This document shows, piece after piece, positions 23,956 through 36,309 of a stretch of DNA of 64,000 nucleotides; position 1 is the stretch's first letter, and each line of letters begins with the position of its first letter. The translations under genes and the position numbers were made by a program. The stretch spans positions 1-64,000 of the forward strand of contig JAKLHY010000042.1 in assembly GCA_022709905.1 (NCBI GenBank). Reading direction: 5' to 3'. Source of the DNA: Verrucomicrobiota bacterium. Lineage in GTDB: Bacteria; Verrucomicrobiota; Verrucomicrobiia; Limisphaerales; UBA1319. Below the pieces are notes generated by a model, which ran no database searches, was not told where the DNA came from, and was given only the letters and a program-made list of their open reading frames with translations.

Positions 23956-26900
23956 ATGCAGCATATGAGATCAGCAGCCCCCATGACTTGGTTGATCCGT
24001 TTTCTGTGCCTCCTACTTATGGGATGGGGGATCCGGATCCGCGTGCAAGCGGACTTGCCGAGTTCGACCTCGGTGAAACGCCTTTTTCGAGAGCCCCCGC
24101 GCGCATATGCCCCCGCGCCGTTGTGGGTATGGAACGATCAATTGACCGAGGAACAGATTGTGAGCACCCTGCGCGACCTGGCGTCTCAGGAGGTCAAACA
24201 GGTCTTTGTTCATCCTCGGCCGGGTCTCATGACTCCTTATCTTTCCACGGAATGGTTTGAGCTCTGGCGGTCGGCCCTGCGAGAGGCCAAAAAACAGGAC
24301 ATGAACATCTGGATCTATGATGAAAACTCCTATCCTTCCGGGTTCGCAGGAGGGTTTGTTCCCGAGGTGATGCCGGAGTCCCGAGGCCGCGGATTAATCA
24401 TCCAGGAAACAAAAACGGCACCGGGCTGGACAACGAATCTGGTCGCGGTGTTCCAAAAGGAACGAGCTTCTTGGAAGGATGTCAGCCGGACGCTTCGGGA
24501 AGGAGCCTCCATCAGGGAGGGAGCGTTCCTCGTGGCATCTCTTGTTCGGGCCGGGGATTCGCCTTGGACTGGGGGAAAATGCTACGTCGATTTGCTTTAT
24601 CCGGGAGTCACCCAGAAATTTTTGGAACTGACTCTGGAACCGTATCGCCGGGAATTTGGAGACGAATTTGGTCGGCGCATTCCTGGTGTGTTTACGGATG
24701 AGCCCAACATCAAGCCCACAGGCGGATTGCCCTGGACTGACGACTTGCCGGACGAGTTTGTCCAGCGGCGAGGTTACTCGCTGATCGACAACCTCCCCTC
24801 TCTGATCGTTCCCTCCGGTGACTGGAAGAGAATTCGGCATGACTATTTCCGCACGCTCCACGAACTGTTTGTCGAACGATGGGCAAAGCCATATTTTAAA
24901 TACTGCAGCCGGACCGGTCTCGAGTTTACCGGTCATTACTGGGATCATGAATGGCCGAACTGCCTGGGGGTGCCCGATAACATGGCGATGTATGCCTGGC
25001 ATCAGCGGCCCGCCGTCGACATCCTGATGAACCAGTTCCAGGAGCATACTCATGCGCAGTTTGGTAATATTCGGATCGTCAAGGAACTTTCCAGCGCCGC
25101 CAACCAACTGGGCAAATCCCGAACCCTGTGCGAAGCATACGGCGCCGGCGGGTGGGACCTGCGGTTTGAGGATATGAAGCGGATCGGAGACTGGATGTAT
25201 GCGCTAGGCGTCAACACGATGGATGAGCACCTGTCCTATATCACCTTGCGGGGAGCCCGCAAACGGGATCATCCCCAATCGTTCTCCTATCATGAGCCCT
25301 GGTGGCCGGCCTATCATGTTTCCGCCCGTTACTTCTCCCGATTGTCGGCCGCCTTGTCCAGCGGCGAACAGGTCAATTCCATTCTAGTTCTTGAACCGAC
25401 CACCACAGCATGGATGTACAACACCCCCACAGCAAACGACCCCCACCTCGTCGAAATCGGACAATGGTTTTTCGAACTGCTGCAACGCCTGGAGGCCGAG
25501 CAAGTGGAGTACGACCTGGGATGTGAAGATATTATTGCCCGTCATGGCTCGGTCGTTGGTTCCCGTTTGGTCATCGGCAAACGCAGTTATGCGGCCGTCG
25601 TGCTGCCCGCAGGCACGGAAAACCTGATGGCTTCCACCTTTTCGCTCCTCGACCAGTTCCTGAAATCCGGCGGCATACTCTATGCCCTCGGCGATGCCCC
25701 CTCTCGCATCAGTGGGGACCGCGTCGATAAAGCGTCGGCCCTTTTCCAGAATGCCGGCGGGAGGAAATCCAACCTCAAGGATCTGCCCTCGCAGCTCCAT
25801 GGGCTGAATCTAAGCGACGGGATTTTTGTCCGCCGCGCCTCCGGCGATCAAGGTTTGTTACTCCACCATCGCCGCCAGTTCTCCGATGGCAATCTCCTTT
25901 TCCTCGTCAACACCAGCCTTGGGCATCCTGCGCGAGGACATGTTCAATGCCAGGCTCCAGGCGCGGAGGTTTGGGATCCTGAGACCGGAAAGATCCGGCC
26001 TTTTGCGGGAATATCGTCTGAAGATCCCGCCTTTTACTCCTTTGAACTTCCTCCGGTTGGCAGCCTGTTGCTTTTTCTTGCCAACAAGCCAGTTCCGGTT
26101 GAAACCGTCAAAGAGAACAGGCGCTTCACCGATTGGTCCGCTCCCACGGAGGTTCGCCGGTTGGAACCGAATGTGCTCGTCCTCGATTTCGTTGATGTTA
26201 CGGTTGGATCCGAACAGTTGACCCAAACCTATTTCTATCGAGCCAACCAGCTTGTCTTTCGCCAGCATGGTCTGGATCGTAATCCGTGGGATAACGGTGT
26301 CCAGTTCCGGGACGAGTTCATTCGCCGGATTTTCCCCAGTGAGAGTGGATTCCAGGCCAGTTATCGGTTCTCTATCCAAGATCGGGTTCCAGAAGATCTG
26401 GCGATCGTGATCGAGCGTCCCGATCTCTACTCTGTCGAGTGCAACGGAGCCCCCCTCCAACCGGTACCGGGTCTCTGGTGGTTGGACCGGGCATTTGGCC
26501 GAATCTCCATTTCGCGCCAAGCTAAGGTCGGGAACAATGTCATTACCCTCACGGCGCGTCCCTTCACCATCAGCCACGAAATTGAACCGATCTACGTGCT
26601 GGGCGGCTTTTCGTTGGCCCCCGCTCAGGCCGGTTTCGTCATTACGCCCGAACGCATGCTCTCCCTGGGCCAATGGAACGTACAGGGAATGCCCTTCTAC
26701 GGGGCGGGAGTGTCGTATCGCCAAAACATCCATTTGCCCCAAAAAAAGGGGCGCTATCATGTCAGACTCAGCGATTGGCGGGGCAGTGTAGCCGAGGTGC
26801 GCGTCAATGGTCATCCTGCGAATTACCTGTGGCACCCACCCTATCTGTGCGAAGTGACCGAGTTCCTCCGGAAAGGATGGAACCAGGTGGAAGTCCGTGT

Positions 26901-27078
26901 TATCGGCACCTTGAAGAATACCCTCGGCCCTCACCACAATGGGCCCGGTCTCGGATCCGCCTGGCCCGGGATGTTCCAGAAGGGCCCCGATTCCGGTCCT
27001 CCGCCACCCGACGCTTACGCCACGGTTGGCTACGGTCTGTTTCAACCCTTTATCGTGCAACAATCAGAATCCAATTAG
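23956..27078 (+). CDS. Exported GH106-like glycoside hydrolase
   Basis: A protein of about 1040 residues, with a signal peptide around MTWLIRFLCLLLMGWGIRIRVQA near its start. The mature N-terminus PPRAYAPAPLWVWNDQLTEEQIVSTLRDLASQEVKQVFVHPRPG, the WIYDENSYPSGFAGG motif and a TDEPN motif near GVFTDEPNI are those of the GH106-type (alpha-L-rhamnosidase-related) family, in which a (beta/alpha)8 barrel is followed by beta-rich domains. The C-terminal 200 residues form jelly-roll-like modules, with a galactose-binding-like end (YHVRLSDWRGSVAEVRVNG). The true substrate cannot be told; rhamnose-containing plant or algal polysaccharides are likely. The exact start is unsure: ATG 23956, 23965 or 23983 would all keep the signal peptide. 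It begins 145 bases from the divergent cysteine desulfurase. Confidence 0.85.
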   Translation: MQHMRSAAPMTWLIRFLCLLLMGWGIRIRVQADLPSSTSVKRLFREPPRAYAPAPLWVWNDQLTEEQIVSTLRDLASQEVKQVFVHPRPGLMTPYLSTEWFELWRSALREAKKQDMNIWIYDENSYPSGFAGGFVPEVMPESRGRGLIIQETKTAPGWTTNLVAVFQKERASWKDVSRTLREGASIREGAFLVASLVRAGDSPWTGGKCYVDLLYPGVTQKFLELTLEPYRREFGDEFGRRIPGVFTDEPNIKPTGGLPWTDDLPDEFVQRRGYSLIDNLPSLIVPSGDWKRIRHDYFRTLHELFVERWAKPYFKYCSRTGLEFTGHYWDHEWPNCLGVPDNMAMYAWHQRPAVDILMNQFQEHTHAQFGNIRIVKELSSAANQLGKSRTLCEAYGAGGWDLRFEDMKRIGDWMYALGVNTMDEHLSYITLRGARKRDHPQSFSYHEPWWPAYHVSARYFSRLSAALSSGEQVNSILVLEPTTTAWMYNTPTANDPHLVEIGQWFFELLQRLEAEQVEYDLGCEDIIARHGSVVGSRLVIGKRSYAAVVLPAGTENLMASTFSLLDQFLKSGGILYALGDAPSRISGDRVDKASALFQNAGGRKSNLKDLPSQLHGLNLSDGIFVRRASGDQGLLLHHRRQFSDGNLLFLVNTSLGHPARGHVQCQAPGAEVWDPETGKIRPFAGISSEDPAFYSFELPPVGSLLLFLANKPVPVETVKENRRFTDWSAPTEVRRLEPNVLVLDFVDVTVGSEQLTQTYFYRANQLVFRQHGLDRNPWDNGVQFRDEFIRRIFPSESGFQASYRFSIQDRVPEDLAIVIERPDLYSVECNGAPLQPVPGLWWLDRAFGRISISRQAKVGNNVITLTARPFTISHEIEPIYVLGGFSLAPAQAGFVITPERMLSLGQWNVQGMPFYGAGVSYRQNIHLPQKKGRYHVRLSDWRGSVAEVRVNGHPANYLWHPPYLCEVTEFLRKGWNQVEVRVIGTLKNTLGPHHNGPGLGSAWPGMFQKGPDSGPPPPDAYATVGYGLFQPFIVQQSESN

Positions 27079-27087
27079 CGCTGACCT

Positions 27088-27432
27088 ATGATCGCTGTCA
27101 TGTTTGAATGGTACATCCTGGTGGCTTGGTATCTCCTTTGGATCGTGCTCCTGACTGTGCTCGCCCTCGATTGGCTCAAAATCCACCTTAGAGTTCGCGA
27201 AGCCCGCAAAAAGGGCCTGTATCCTGCCGATGACCAGGAACCCTCCCTCGACGATGTGAAACGCCTCGTCGCTGCCGATGAATTCGCACTGGCCATGAAG
27301 CTTTATAGCGATATGGAAGACGTGGGCGACAAGGAGGCCCGGCTGGCTATTGACAAAATCAAGGCCGAATTCGCCGCTGATTCTGCCGACACTTCCCTGA
27401 GCGGCAAGCCCACAAAGACCAAACTTGCCTGA
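27088..27432 (+). CDS. Small one-helix membrane protein
   Basis: A 114-residue protein starting 10 bases after the glycosidase gene. Residues about 8-28 (WYILVAWYLLWIVLLTVLAL) form one strong membrane helix, followed by a helical, charged cytoplasmic part with a SLDDVKRLVAADEFALAMKLY segment and a lysine-rich end. It has no family that I recognise. The codon use and spacing look natural and the tail resembles a helical hairpin (DDVKRLVAADE, KEARLAIDKIK), as in TPR-like or ribosome-associated fragments. A second ATG at 27100 is possible. It is the last gene before the long rRNA leader. Confidence 0.65.
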   Translation: MIAVMFEWYILVAWYLLWIVLLTVLALDWLKIHLRVREARKKGLYPADDQEPSLDDVKRLVAADEFALAMKLYSDMEDVGDKEARLAIDKIKAEFAADSADTSLSGKPTKTKLA

Positions 27433-28112
27433 CGCATAGGCCACCGACGCGTGGCTCCAGCCTCATCCCACAGAGAATGCCCACTCCCCGGAGTGTGGAT
27501 TCGCTGTGATTCCGCGTAAACCAAATGGGAAACAGATGAGTTATCATAGTCGAGTATAAGTACAAGTCATTGCATTTATATATTGATATATTTGAAATAT
27601 TTAAACATATAACATATAGTGTGCATTGATAAGATCAGCAAATGATTCGCTGGCTTCCGGCCGTTTCAAACAAGGACTGGATCCTTTGGCCATCCGAGGC
27701 AGCGCCTGTGTGCGCCCCAACCCTTTCCTCCACCCCCGGACCAAGACACATCAGATTCATTTATATTAGTATAATGCAATATCAATATGTAAAGTATGAT
27801 TATAATATAAATATGGTTAAATGACTATGTTATCCTTATCAAAAACCTTAGGTGTTGGAGGATCCGCCGGTTTTTACGAAATGAATCCGTAGAAGGAGTG
27901 GAAGGAAACGTTATTCGGCGAAAAAAACGCGGATGAAAGCGGGAAAAGGGGATTTGAATGGAAAAAGGAGTGATGATGGCTCGCCAGAAAATCTGGGAGT
28001 TTTATTTTCATATCTATTTAATATGCAGTGAGATATAAAATGTTGTTGTTTAATCACATGGCGAGAATAGAAACCATGAAGCCGGGGAGAGCAAAATTTT
28101 TTAAAAAACCTC
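27433..28112. other. AT-rich region upstream of the rRNA operon
   Basis: Bases 27540-27840 are very rich in A and T, with tracts such as tatatattgatatat, in contrast to the neighbouring GC-rich genes. No gene is supported, and the minus-strand frame at 27911-28405 is antisense to the rRNA leader. The region may supply curved DNA or upstream activating sequence for the strong rRNA promoters that follow. Confidence 0.4.
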
Positions 28113-28141
28113 TTGCACTCGGATAGGTGGATTTGTAGATT
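28113..28141 (+). promoter_or_regulatory. rRNA operon promoter, first candidate
   Basis: TTGCAC (28113-28118) and TAGATT (28136-28141) stand 17 bases apart, preceded by an A/T tract of the UP-element kind (GCAAAATTTTTTAAAAAACC region at about 28091-28110). It lies upstream of the second, better promoter. Confidence 0.45.
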
Positions 28142-28208
28142 GTCGAAGCTGTTGCGGTTGATCGCAACATCGGGGCTGAAAAAAAAGAAAAAAACTTCTA
28201 AAAAAGTT

Positions 28209-28236
28209 TTGACAGCCCCAGCGGAGACGATAAAGT
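28209..28236 (+). promoter_or_regulatory. rRNA operon promoter, second candidate
   Basis: TTGACA (28209-28214) and TAAAGT (28231-28236) are 16 bases apart. The 30 bases upstream are mainly A runs broken by single bases, an UP-element-like tract. Position is about 230 bases ahead of the mature 16S 5' end, so the leader includes the processing stem at 28339. Confidence 0.65.
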
Positions 28237-28338
28237 CACCGCGCTTTTGAGCGACTGAGAAGCCGGTTGCAAAAAGCAAACTGGCCCTCGGGATTTTTGT
28301 CCCCTGGGTAATAGAATTTGGCCGGTAGAAACCGGATG

Positions 28339-28366
28339 CTCTTTGAAAATTGAATTGTGCGATAAG
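28339..28366 (+). other. 16S processing stem, 5' arm
   Basis: These 28 bases, beginning CTCTTTGAAAA, are complementary at 26 of 28 positions to bases 30126-30153 in the spacer after 16S. They would form the long duplex that brackets 16S rRNA and is usually cut by RNase III. Confidence 0.8.
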
Positions 28367-28461
28367 TGAGAGCCCCTCAAAACGCGCAAGAGCAATCGAG
28401 CGCAATTTGAGAATTAATCAAAATATCAGGGTGGCAACATCCTGAACATGAATCAAGTCTT

Positions 28462-30039
<1,578 letters not shown>

Positions 30040-30125
30040 TAGGTGAACTCGCTCTGGCGAGATTCACTAGGTCGACCGGAAATTCGATCTGTTTATCAGG
30101 TCAATCATTTCCGGTTAAGGGCCTC

Positions 30126-30153
30126 CTTATCGCACAATTCAGTTTTGAAAGAG
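30126..30153 (+). other. 16S processing stem, 3' arm
   Basis: Complement of the leader arm at 28339-28366, with two mismatches or wobbles in 28 positions, so both sides of the 16S gene can pair for excision. It precedes tRNA-Ala. Confidence 0.8.
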
Positions 30154-30208
30154 TTCGATCTTTCAAAAGGGGTGACACCCGAGACCCCATCGCCCCTGAA
30201 GAGTTTAT

Positions 30209-30283
30209 GGGGCTGTAGCTCAGTGGTAGAGCACCTGCTTTGCAAGCAGGCTGTCGGGAGTTCGACTCTCCTCAGCTCCACCA
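30209..30283 (+). tRNA. tRNA-Ala (anticodon UGC)
   Basis: Acceptor GGGGCTG pairs with CAGCTCC (30273-30279), the anticodon stem CCTGC/GCAGG encloses TTTGCAA, giving TGC, and CCA is encoded at 30281-30283. It sits in the 16S-23S spacer as in many bacteria. Confidence 0.98.
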
Positions 30284-30302
30284 GCCAATTGGGAACCAGT
30301 TG

Positions 30303-30379
30303 GGGCGTGTAGCTCAGTTGGTTAGAGCATGCGCTTGATAAGCGCAGGGTCACTGGTTCAAGTCCAGTCACGCCCACCA
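30303..30379 (+). tRNA. tRNA-Ile (anticodon GAU)
   Basis: Acceptor GGGCGTG pairs with CACGCCC (30369-30375), the anticodon stem is GCGC/GCGC around loop TTGATAA with anticodon GAT, and CCA is encoded at 30377-30379. Only 19 bases separate it from tRNA-Ala. Confidence 0.98.
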
Positions 30380-30408
30380 AGTCTGATTTTTCCGGAGTAA
30401 TCCGGTTT

Positions 30409-30431
30409 GTTCTTTGAAAACTGCACATTGC
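30409..30431 (+). other. 23S processing stem, 5' arm
   Basis: The sequence starting GTTCTTTGAAAACTGCACA pairs with 33423-33445 after 23S with 21 of 23 positions complementary. Its CTTTGAAAA core repeats that of the 16S leader, suggesting a shared recognition or antitermination element. Confidence 0.8.
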
Positions 30432-30491
30432 ATTTAGGGTAAAAATTACAATTCGCTGAGAGTCATTGAGAAAGATCTCGATGACCAGATT

Positions 30492-33382
<2,891 letters not shown>

Positions 33383-33422
33383 AACGATTAAAGATCAGTT
33401 TCAGCCAGCGAATGAGCCCTGG

Positions 33423-33445
33423 GCAGTGTGCAGTTTTCAGAGAAC
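33423..33445 (+). other. 23S processing stem, 3' arm
   Basis: GCAGTGTGCAGTTTTCAGA... is the complement of the 5' arm at 30409-30431 with two mismatches. It lies between 23S and 5S. Confidence 0.8.
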
Positions 33446-33466
33446 ATCCTTGTTCTTTAACAATTT

Positions 33467-33581
33467 TCTGGTGACCATAAAGCTGTGGTCCGACCCGATC
33501 CCGTCCCGAACTCGGCCGTCAAACACAGCATTGCCGATGGTAGTGGTTGTATAGCTTCCGCGAGAGTAGGATGTTGCCAGA
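33467..33581 (+). rRNA. 5S ribosomal RNA
   Basis: The 115-base sequence has the 5S layout: terminal TCTGG/CCAGA helix, CCGACCCGATCCCGTCCCGAACTCGG in the loop B-C region, and GAGAGTAGGATGTTGCC at the end. It is the last gene of the operon, with a terminator right after it. Confidence 0.95.
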
Positions 33582-33590
33582 TTAAATTCA

Positions 33591-33624
33591 AATCCCTCAG
33601 GTTAACCCTGGGGGATTTTTTTTG
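33591..33624 (+). terminator. Rho-independent terminator of the rRNA operon
   Basis: AATCCCTCAGG (33591-33601) pairs with CCTGGGGGATT (33607-33617) through eleven positions with one G-T pair and a five-base loop, followed by a run of eight or more Ts from 33616. Confidence 0.93.
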
Positions 33625-33773
33625 CCCCAAATAAGGAGCCGCAAATTCTCGGACAGCATATCCATTCCGGTTTCGGGACTTGCGCCTGGCTCGTCCCATG
33701 CTACTTTTTCGCTTGTACCTTGCGTTCGCACCGTCTCCGAGACGGGCTTTCGCTTGAATCGCCCAAATTCCTC

Positions 33774-34295
33774 ATGGACCAGGACCGAATTAGAATGACG
33801 GCAATAGCATCGGGTGTCTTGCTGTACACCGGTTTCCAAGCGTCCGATATTCTCAATTACTGGCGCACCAATCCCTATGATCGTTGGGGATGGCTGGCCT
33901 TTATCATTTGGTGTCTGCCCATCGGCTTGTCTTTCCTGCATCGGCGCTTTGGTGCGGGGGCAAGCCGCCCAACTGCTCCGCTCCTGGGATTGGGACTGGC
34001 CGTTTCATTGCTGGGCACGATGGGCGACCTCAGCTTGTTCAAATTTTTTGGTTTTGCCCTTTCATTGGCAGCCATCGTGCCCTGGCGCTGGTCAAACCTC
34101 GTCTGGATTGCGACCTGCGTCGCTTGGATTCACGTTCTAGGCTATTTCCTCCAATGGTTTAGTTCTAATCGTTTATTCATTCATATCATGAGAATCGTTA
34201 TCGCTTTGGCCGGTGTTTTGTGGTTTGTTTTGGTCGCCTGTTATAGTTCCCGGCTGCAAGTAACAAAGAGCGATGAAACATCAAAAGCATCCTGA
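33774..34295 (+). CDS. Membrane protein with about five helices
   Basis: A 173-residue protein whose sequence is mainly hydrophobic stretches (about 6-24, 35-54, 68-88, 90-110, 112-132 and 138-155) and short loops, with a charged C-terminus. I do not recognise a family and see no catalytic residue pattern; it is not an obvious exosortase. The ATG at 33774 was preferred over one 54 bases upstream because that extension is polar and arginine-rich. It overlaps the next gene by 23 bases if the first ATG of that gene is used, so they may be co-transcribed. Confidence 0.6.
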   Translation: MDQDRIRMTAIASGVLLYTGFQASDILNYWRTNPYDRWGWLAFIIWCLPIGLSFLHRRFGAGASRPTAPLLGLGLAVSLLGTMGDLSLFKFFGFALSLAAIVPWRWSNLVWIATCVAWIHVLGYFLQWFSSNRLFIHIMRIVIALAGVLWFVLVACYSSRLQVTKSDETSKAS

Positions 34296-34713
34296 TGGCT
34301 TGAGGTTGCGACCGAAGAGTAATCGTTATACCCTGGCCTTTATGGAAGTAAAAAATCTGAATGAGGTTCCTTGCTTTGTAACCAAAGACGGATCGGAGAT
34401 CAGAGAGCTCCTGGCCTATCGCAATTCCTGCATTCGCCATCAAAGCTTGGCGGAGGCTCGTGTTCATCCCCATAGCTCGACCCAGGAGCATTTCCACGCG
34501 AACTCAGAGGAAATCTACTATATTACTCATGGACGAGGGCGGATCCGAGTGGGGCAAGAAGAACGCGAGGTTCGGACGGGCGATGCGATAGCCATTCCTC
34601 CCGGCACTCGACACAAGCTTTGGAACATCGGCCATGAAGCCCTCAGACTCCTTTGTTGCTGCACGCCCCCGTACGAACATGACGACACAGAACTTACCGA
34701 GTCTTCAGTCTAA
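34273..34713 (+). CDS. Cupin-domain protein
   Basis: A 146-residue protein. From about residue 60 it has a single cupin barrel: RVHPHSSTQEHFHANSEEIYYITHGRGRIRV is the first cupin motif with metal-ligand histidines and glutamate, and GDAIAIPPGTRHKLWNIG the second. Metal-binding single-domain cupins act as isomerases, dioxygenases or binding proteins; nothing here specifies which. The first 23 codons could be leader, since ATG 34342 begins right where the fold seems to start. The 3' end overlaps lipA by 35 bases. Confidence 0.8.
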   Translation: MKHQKHPDGLRLRPKSNRYTLAFMEVKNLNEVPCFVTKDGSEIRELLAYRNSCIRHQSLAEARVHPHSSTQEHFHANSEEIYYITHGRGRIRVGQEEREVRTGDAIAIPPGTRHKLWNIGHEALRLLCCCTPPYEHDDTELTESSV

Positions 34714-35617
34714 AGGGACCCGCTCCCGACTGCCTGAATGGCTCCGCATCAAGCTCCCGACCAGCGACAGCTATGCGCAGACAAGATCTTTGCTGGAGAC
34801 CTTGCGGCTGCACACGGTCTGTGAGAGCGCCCGGTGCCCCAACCATTGGGAATGTTGGACGCGGGGAACGGCGACATTCATGATAGGAGGGGACCGATGC
34901 ACACGAGCTTGTCCTTTTTGTGCTGTGTCAACTGCCAAACCACATCCTCTTGATCCTGCAGAGCCAGAACGAGTTGCAGAGGCAGCTCGGCGAATGGGTT
35001 TGCGCCATGTGGTGATTACGTCAGTAGCTCGGGATGACCTGAAAGATGGCGGCGCCAATCACTTCTGCCAAACGATCCATGCCGTGCGCAAGCTGAATCC
35101 CGGAATGGTCGTAGAAGTGCTGGTTCCTGATTTTAGCGGCCGGGAAGACGCCATTAGTAGGGTGCTGGACGCATCACCCAGCATCTTTAATCATAACCTG
35201 GAAACGGTATCCCGTTTGACTCCGACGGTTCGGTCCAGGGCAACATACGAACGGTCGCTGCATGTTTTGCGTGTGGCCAAAGAACATGCGGGAGACGCCA
35301 TTTTCACGAAGTCGGGTTTGATGCTGGGATTGGGGGAGACAACAGCCGAGGTGATGATGGCTCTACGCGATTTGCGCGCCGTCAACTGTGAACTGCTAAC
35401 CTTGGGCCAGTACCTGCAGCCCACGCGCGAGCATTTGCCTGTTGCCGAGTATATTCCACCCAAAATATTTGAGTGGTATGCCGATCAGGCACGAGCCCTC
35501 GGTTTTCGCCACGTCTCCAGCGCCCCGCTGGTGCGAAGCTCCTATCATGCGGAGGCTTTCAGAATTGAATCATCGGCTCCGAAGGCGGGCGCGCCGAAGG
35601 AATGCAAGACCGGCTAG
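34679..35617 (+). CDS. lipA: Lipoyl synthase
   Basis: LipA inserts two sulfurs into octanoyl groups on lipoyl domains of the pyruvate and 2-oxoglutarate dehydrogenases and the glycine cleavage system. The 312-residue protein carries the auxiliary cluster motif CESARCPNHWEC, the radical SAM motif CTRACPFC, and the conserved C-terminal serine in RSSYHAE. Start ATG 34679-34681 agrees with the family start; the frame is open 15 codons further into the cupin gene. lipB is not in the window. The 3' end overlaps the convergent acetyltransferase gene by 48 bases. Confidence 0.96.
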   Translation: MTTQNLPSLQSKGTRSRLPEWLRIKLPTSDSYAQTRSLLETLRLHTVCESARCPNHWECWTRGTATFMIGGDRCTRACPFCAVSTAKPHPLDPAEPERVAEAARRMGLRHVVITSVARDDLKDGGANHFCQTIHAVRKLNPGMVVEVLVPDFSGREDAISRVLDASPSIFNHNLETVSRLTPTVRSRATYERSLHVLRVAKEHAGDAIFTKSGLMLGLGETTAEVMMALRDLRAVNCELLTLGQYLQPTREHLPVAEYIPPKIFEWYADQARALGFRHVSSAPLVRSSYHAEAFRIESSAPKAGAPKECKTG

Positions 35618-36202
35618 AGTCAAAATGACGGTGGCAATAATCAGAACCACAATGCTTGCGCCGTACTTGATGAATCGGGCCCGGCGCATCATGCGTTGTG
35701 TTTCCTCTTTTTGTTGCATCATGAAGATGGCAAATTCCTGTTCCACGGCCTTTTGAATCGCCCCCTCATCTTTGAGTGGGAGGCATAGCCATTTTCCCTG
35801 GGGCTCATGGATTCCCGGTGGCAGGCGCTGGAGTTGTTGATCGGTTGCGGGCTTGAAGCCAACGTGGTGCCAGAAGGGAGCGTCTTCCTGGGTCCAAAGG
35901 CGCATCAAGCCGTGATTACGGGCCAGGGCGGTGAGGCGTTCCCAAAGTGGATCCCGGTAATCATCCTCATGGAGTGGATTGGCGAATACTTCACTGTGGA
36001 CGATTCCTTGATTGCCATCCAGATGAAGTCCCACCGCCCCAAGAAAGAGCCCCGCCTGATCGCAAACGACCTGGAACTCGCGAAATCGCTCCTTCAAAAT
36101 GGCAACCGGCAGGCAGGCCTCCTCCCATAAGCGGCACAACTCGGAGAGATCCTCCACCGTTGCCCGTCTGACTTGGTAGCCTTCTGGAATCATTGATCCC
36201 AT
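35570..36202 (-). CDS. GNAT-like acetyltransferase with C-terminal membrane anchor
   Basis: A 210-residue protein. Residues 8-130 resemble a GNAT acyltransferase: YQVRRATVEDLSELCRLWEE at the start, the strand LFLGAVGLHLDGNQGIVHSEVFANP, and the later NHGLMRLWTQEDAPFWHHVGFKP. The canonical QxxGxG/A acetyl-CoA motif is not well preserved. Unusually, residues about 182-203 form one strong hydrophobic helix followed by a positive RRARLRSR end, so the protein is probably tail-anchored with the catalytic domain in the cytoplasm. It overlaps lipA at the 3' end. Substrate unknown. Confidence 0.7.
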   Translation of the reverse strand: MGSMIPEGYQVRRATVEDLSELCRLWEEACLPVAILKERFREFQVVCDQAGLFLGAVGLHLDGNQGIVHSEVFANPLHEDDYRDPLWERLTALARNHGLMRLWTQEDAPFWHHVGFKPATDQQLQRLPPGIHEPQGKWLCLPLKDEGAIQKAVEQEFAIFMMQQKEETQRMMRRARFIKYGASIVVLIIATVILTLAGLAFLRRARLRSR

Positions 36203-36309
36203 TTTATTCGGGAGGATGACGTTCGTAAAGGGAAACTCTCAGATCGAGGTTGTCATTTTGGATTCTCTCTGCTTCCTTTGACATAACTGAAAGGCCAACT
36301 CGCACGATT

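Noticed and set aside
25858-27063. Minus-strand frame of 401 codons inside the GH106-like gene
   Set aside because: Shadow of a long GC-rich gene, without motif or ribosome binding site.
27911-28405. Minus-strand frame of 164 codons upstream of 16S
   Set aside because: It runs antisense through the rRNA leader and both candidate promoters, has a phenylalanine-rich run from an A tract, and no family similarity.
30105-30428. Minus-strand frame of 107 codons antisense to the two tRNAs
   Set aside because: It covers tRNA-Ala, tRNA-Ile and spacer on the wrong strand. Translations of this kind from rRNA and tRNA regions are well-known false annotations.
33774-34295. Exosortase for the PEP-CTERM protein
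   Set aside because: The protein has several membrane helices but no cysteine-arginine-histidine pattern of exosortases that I can find.
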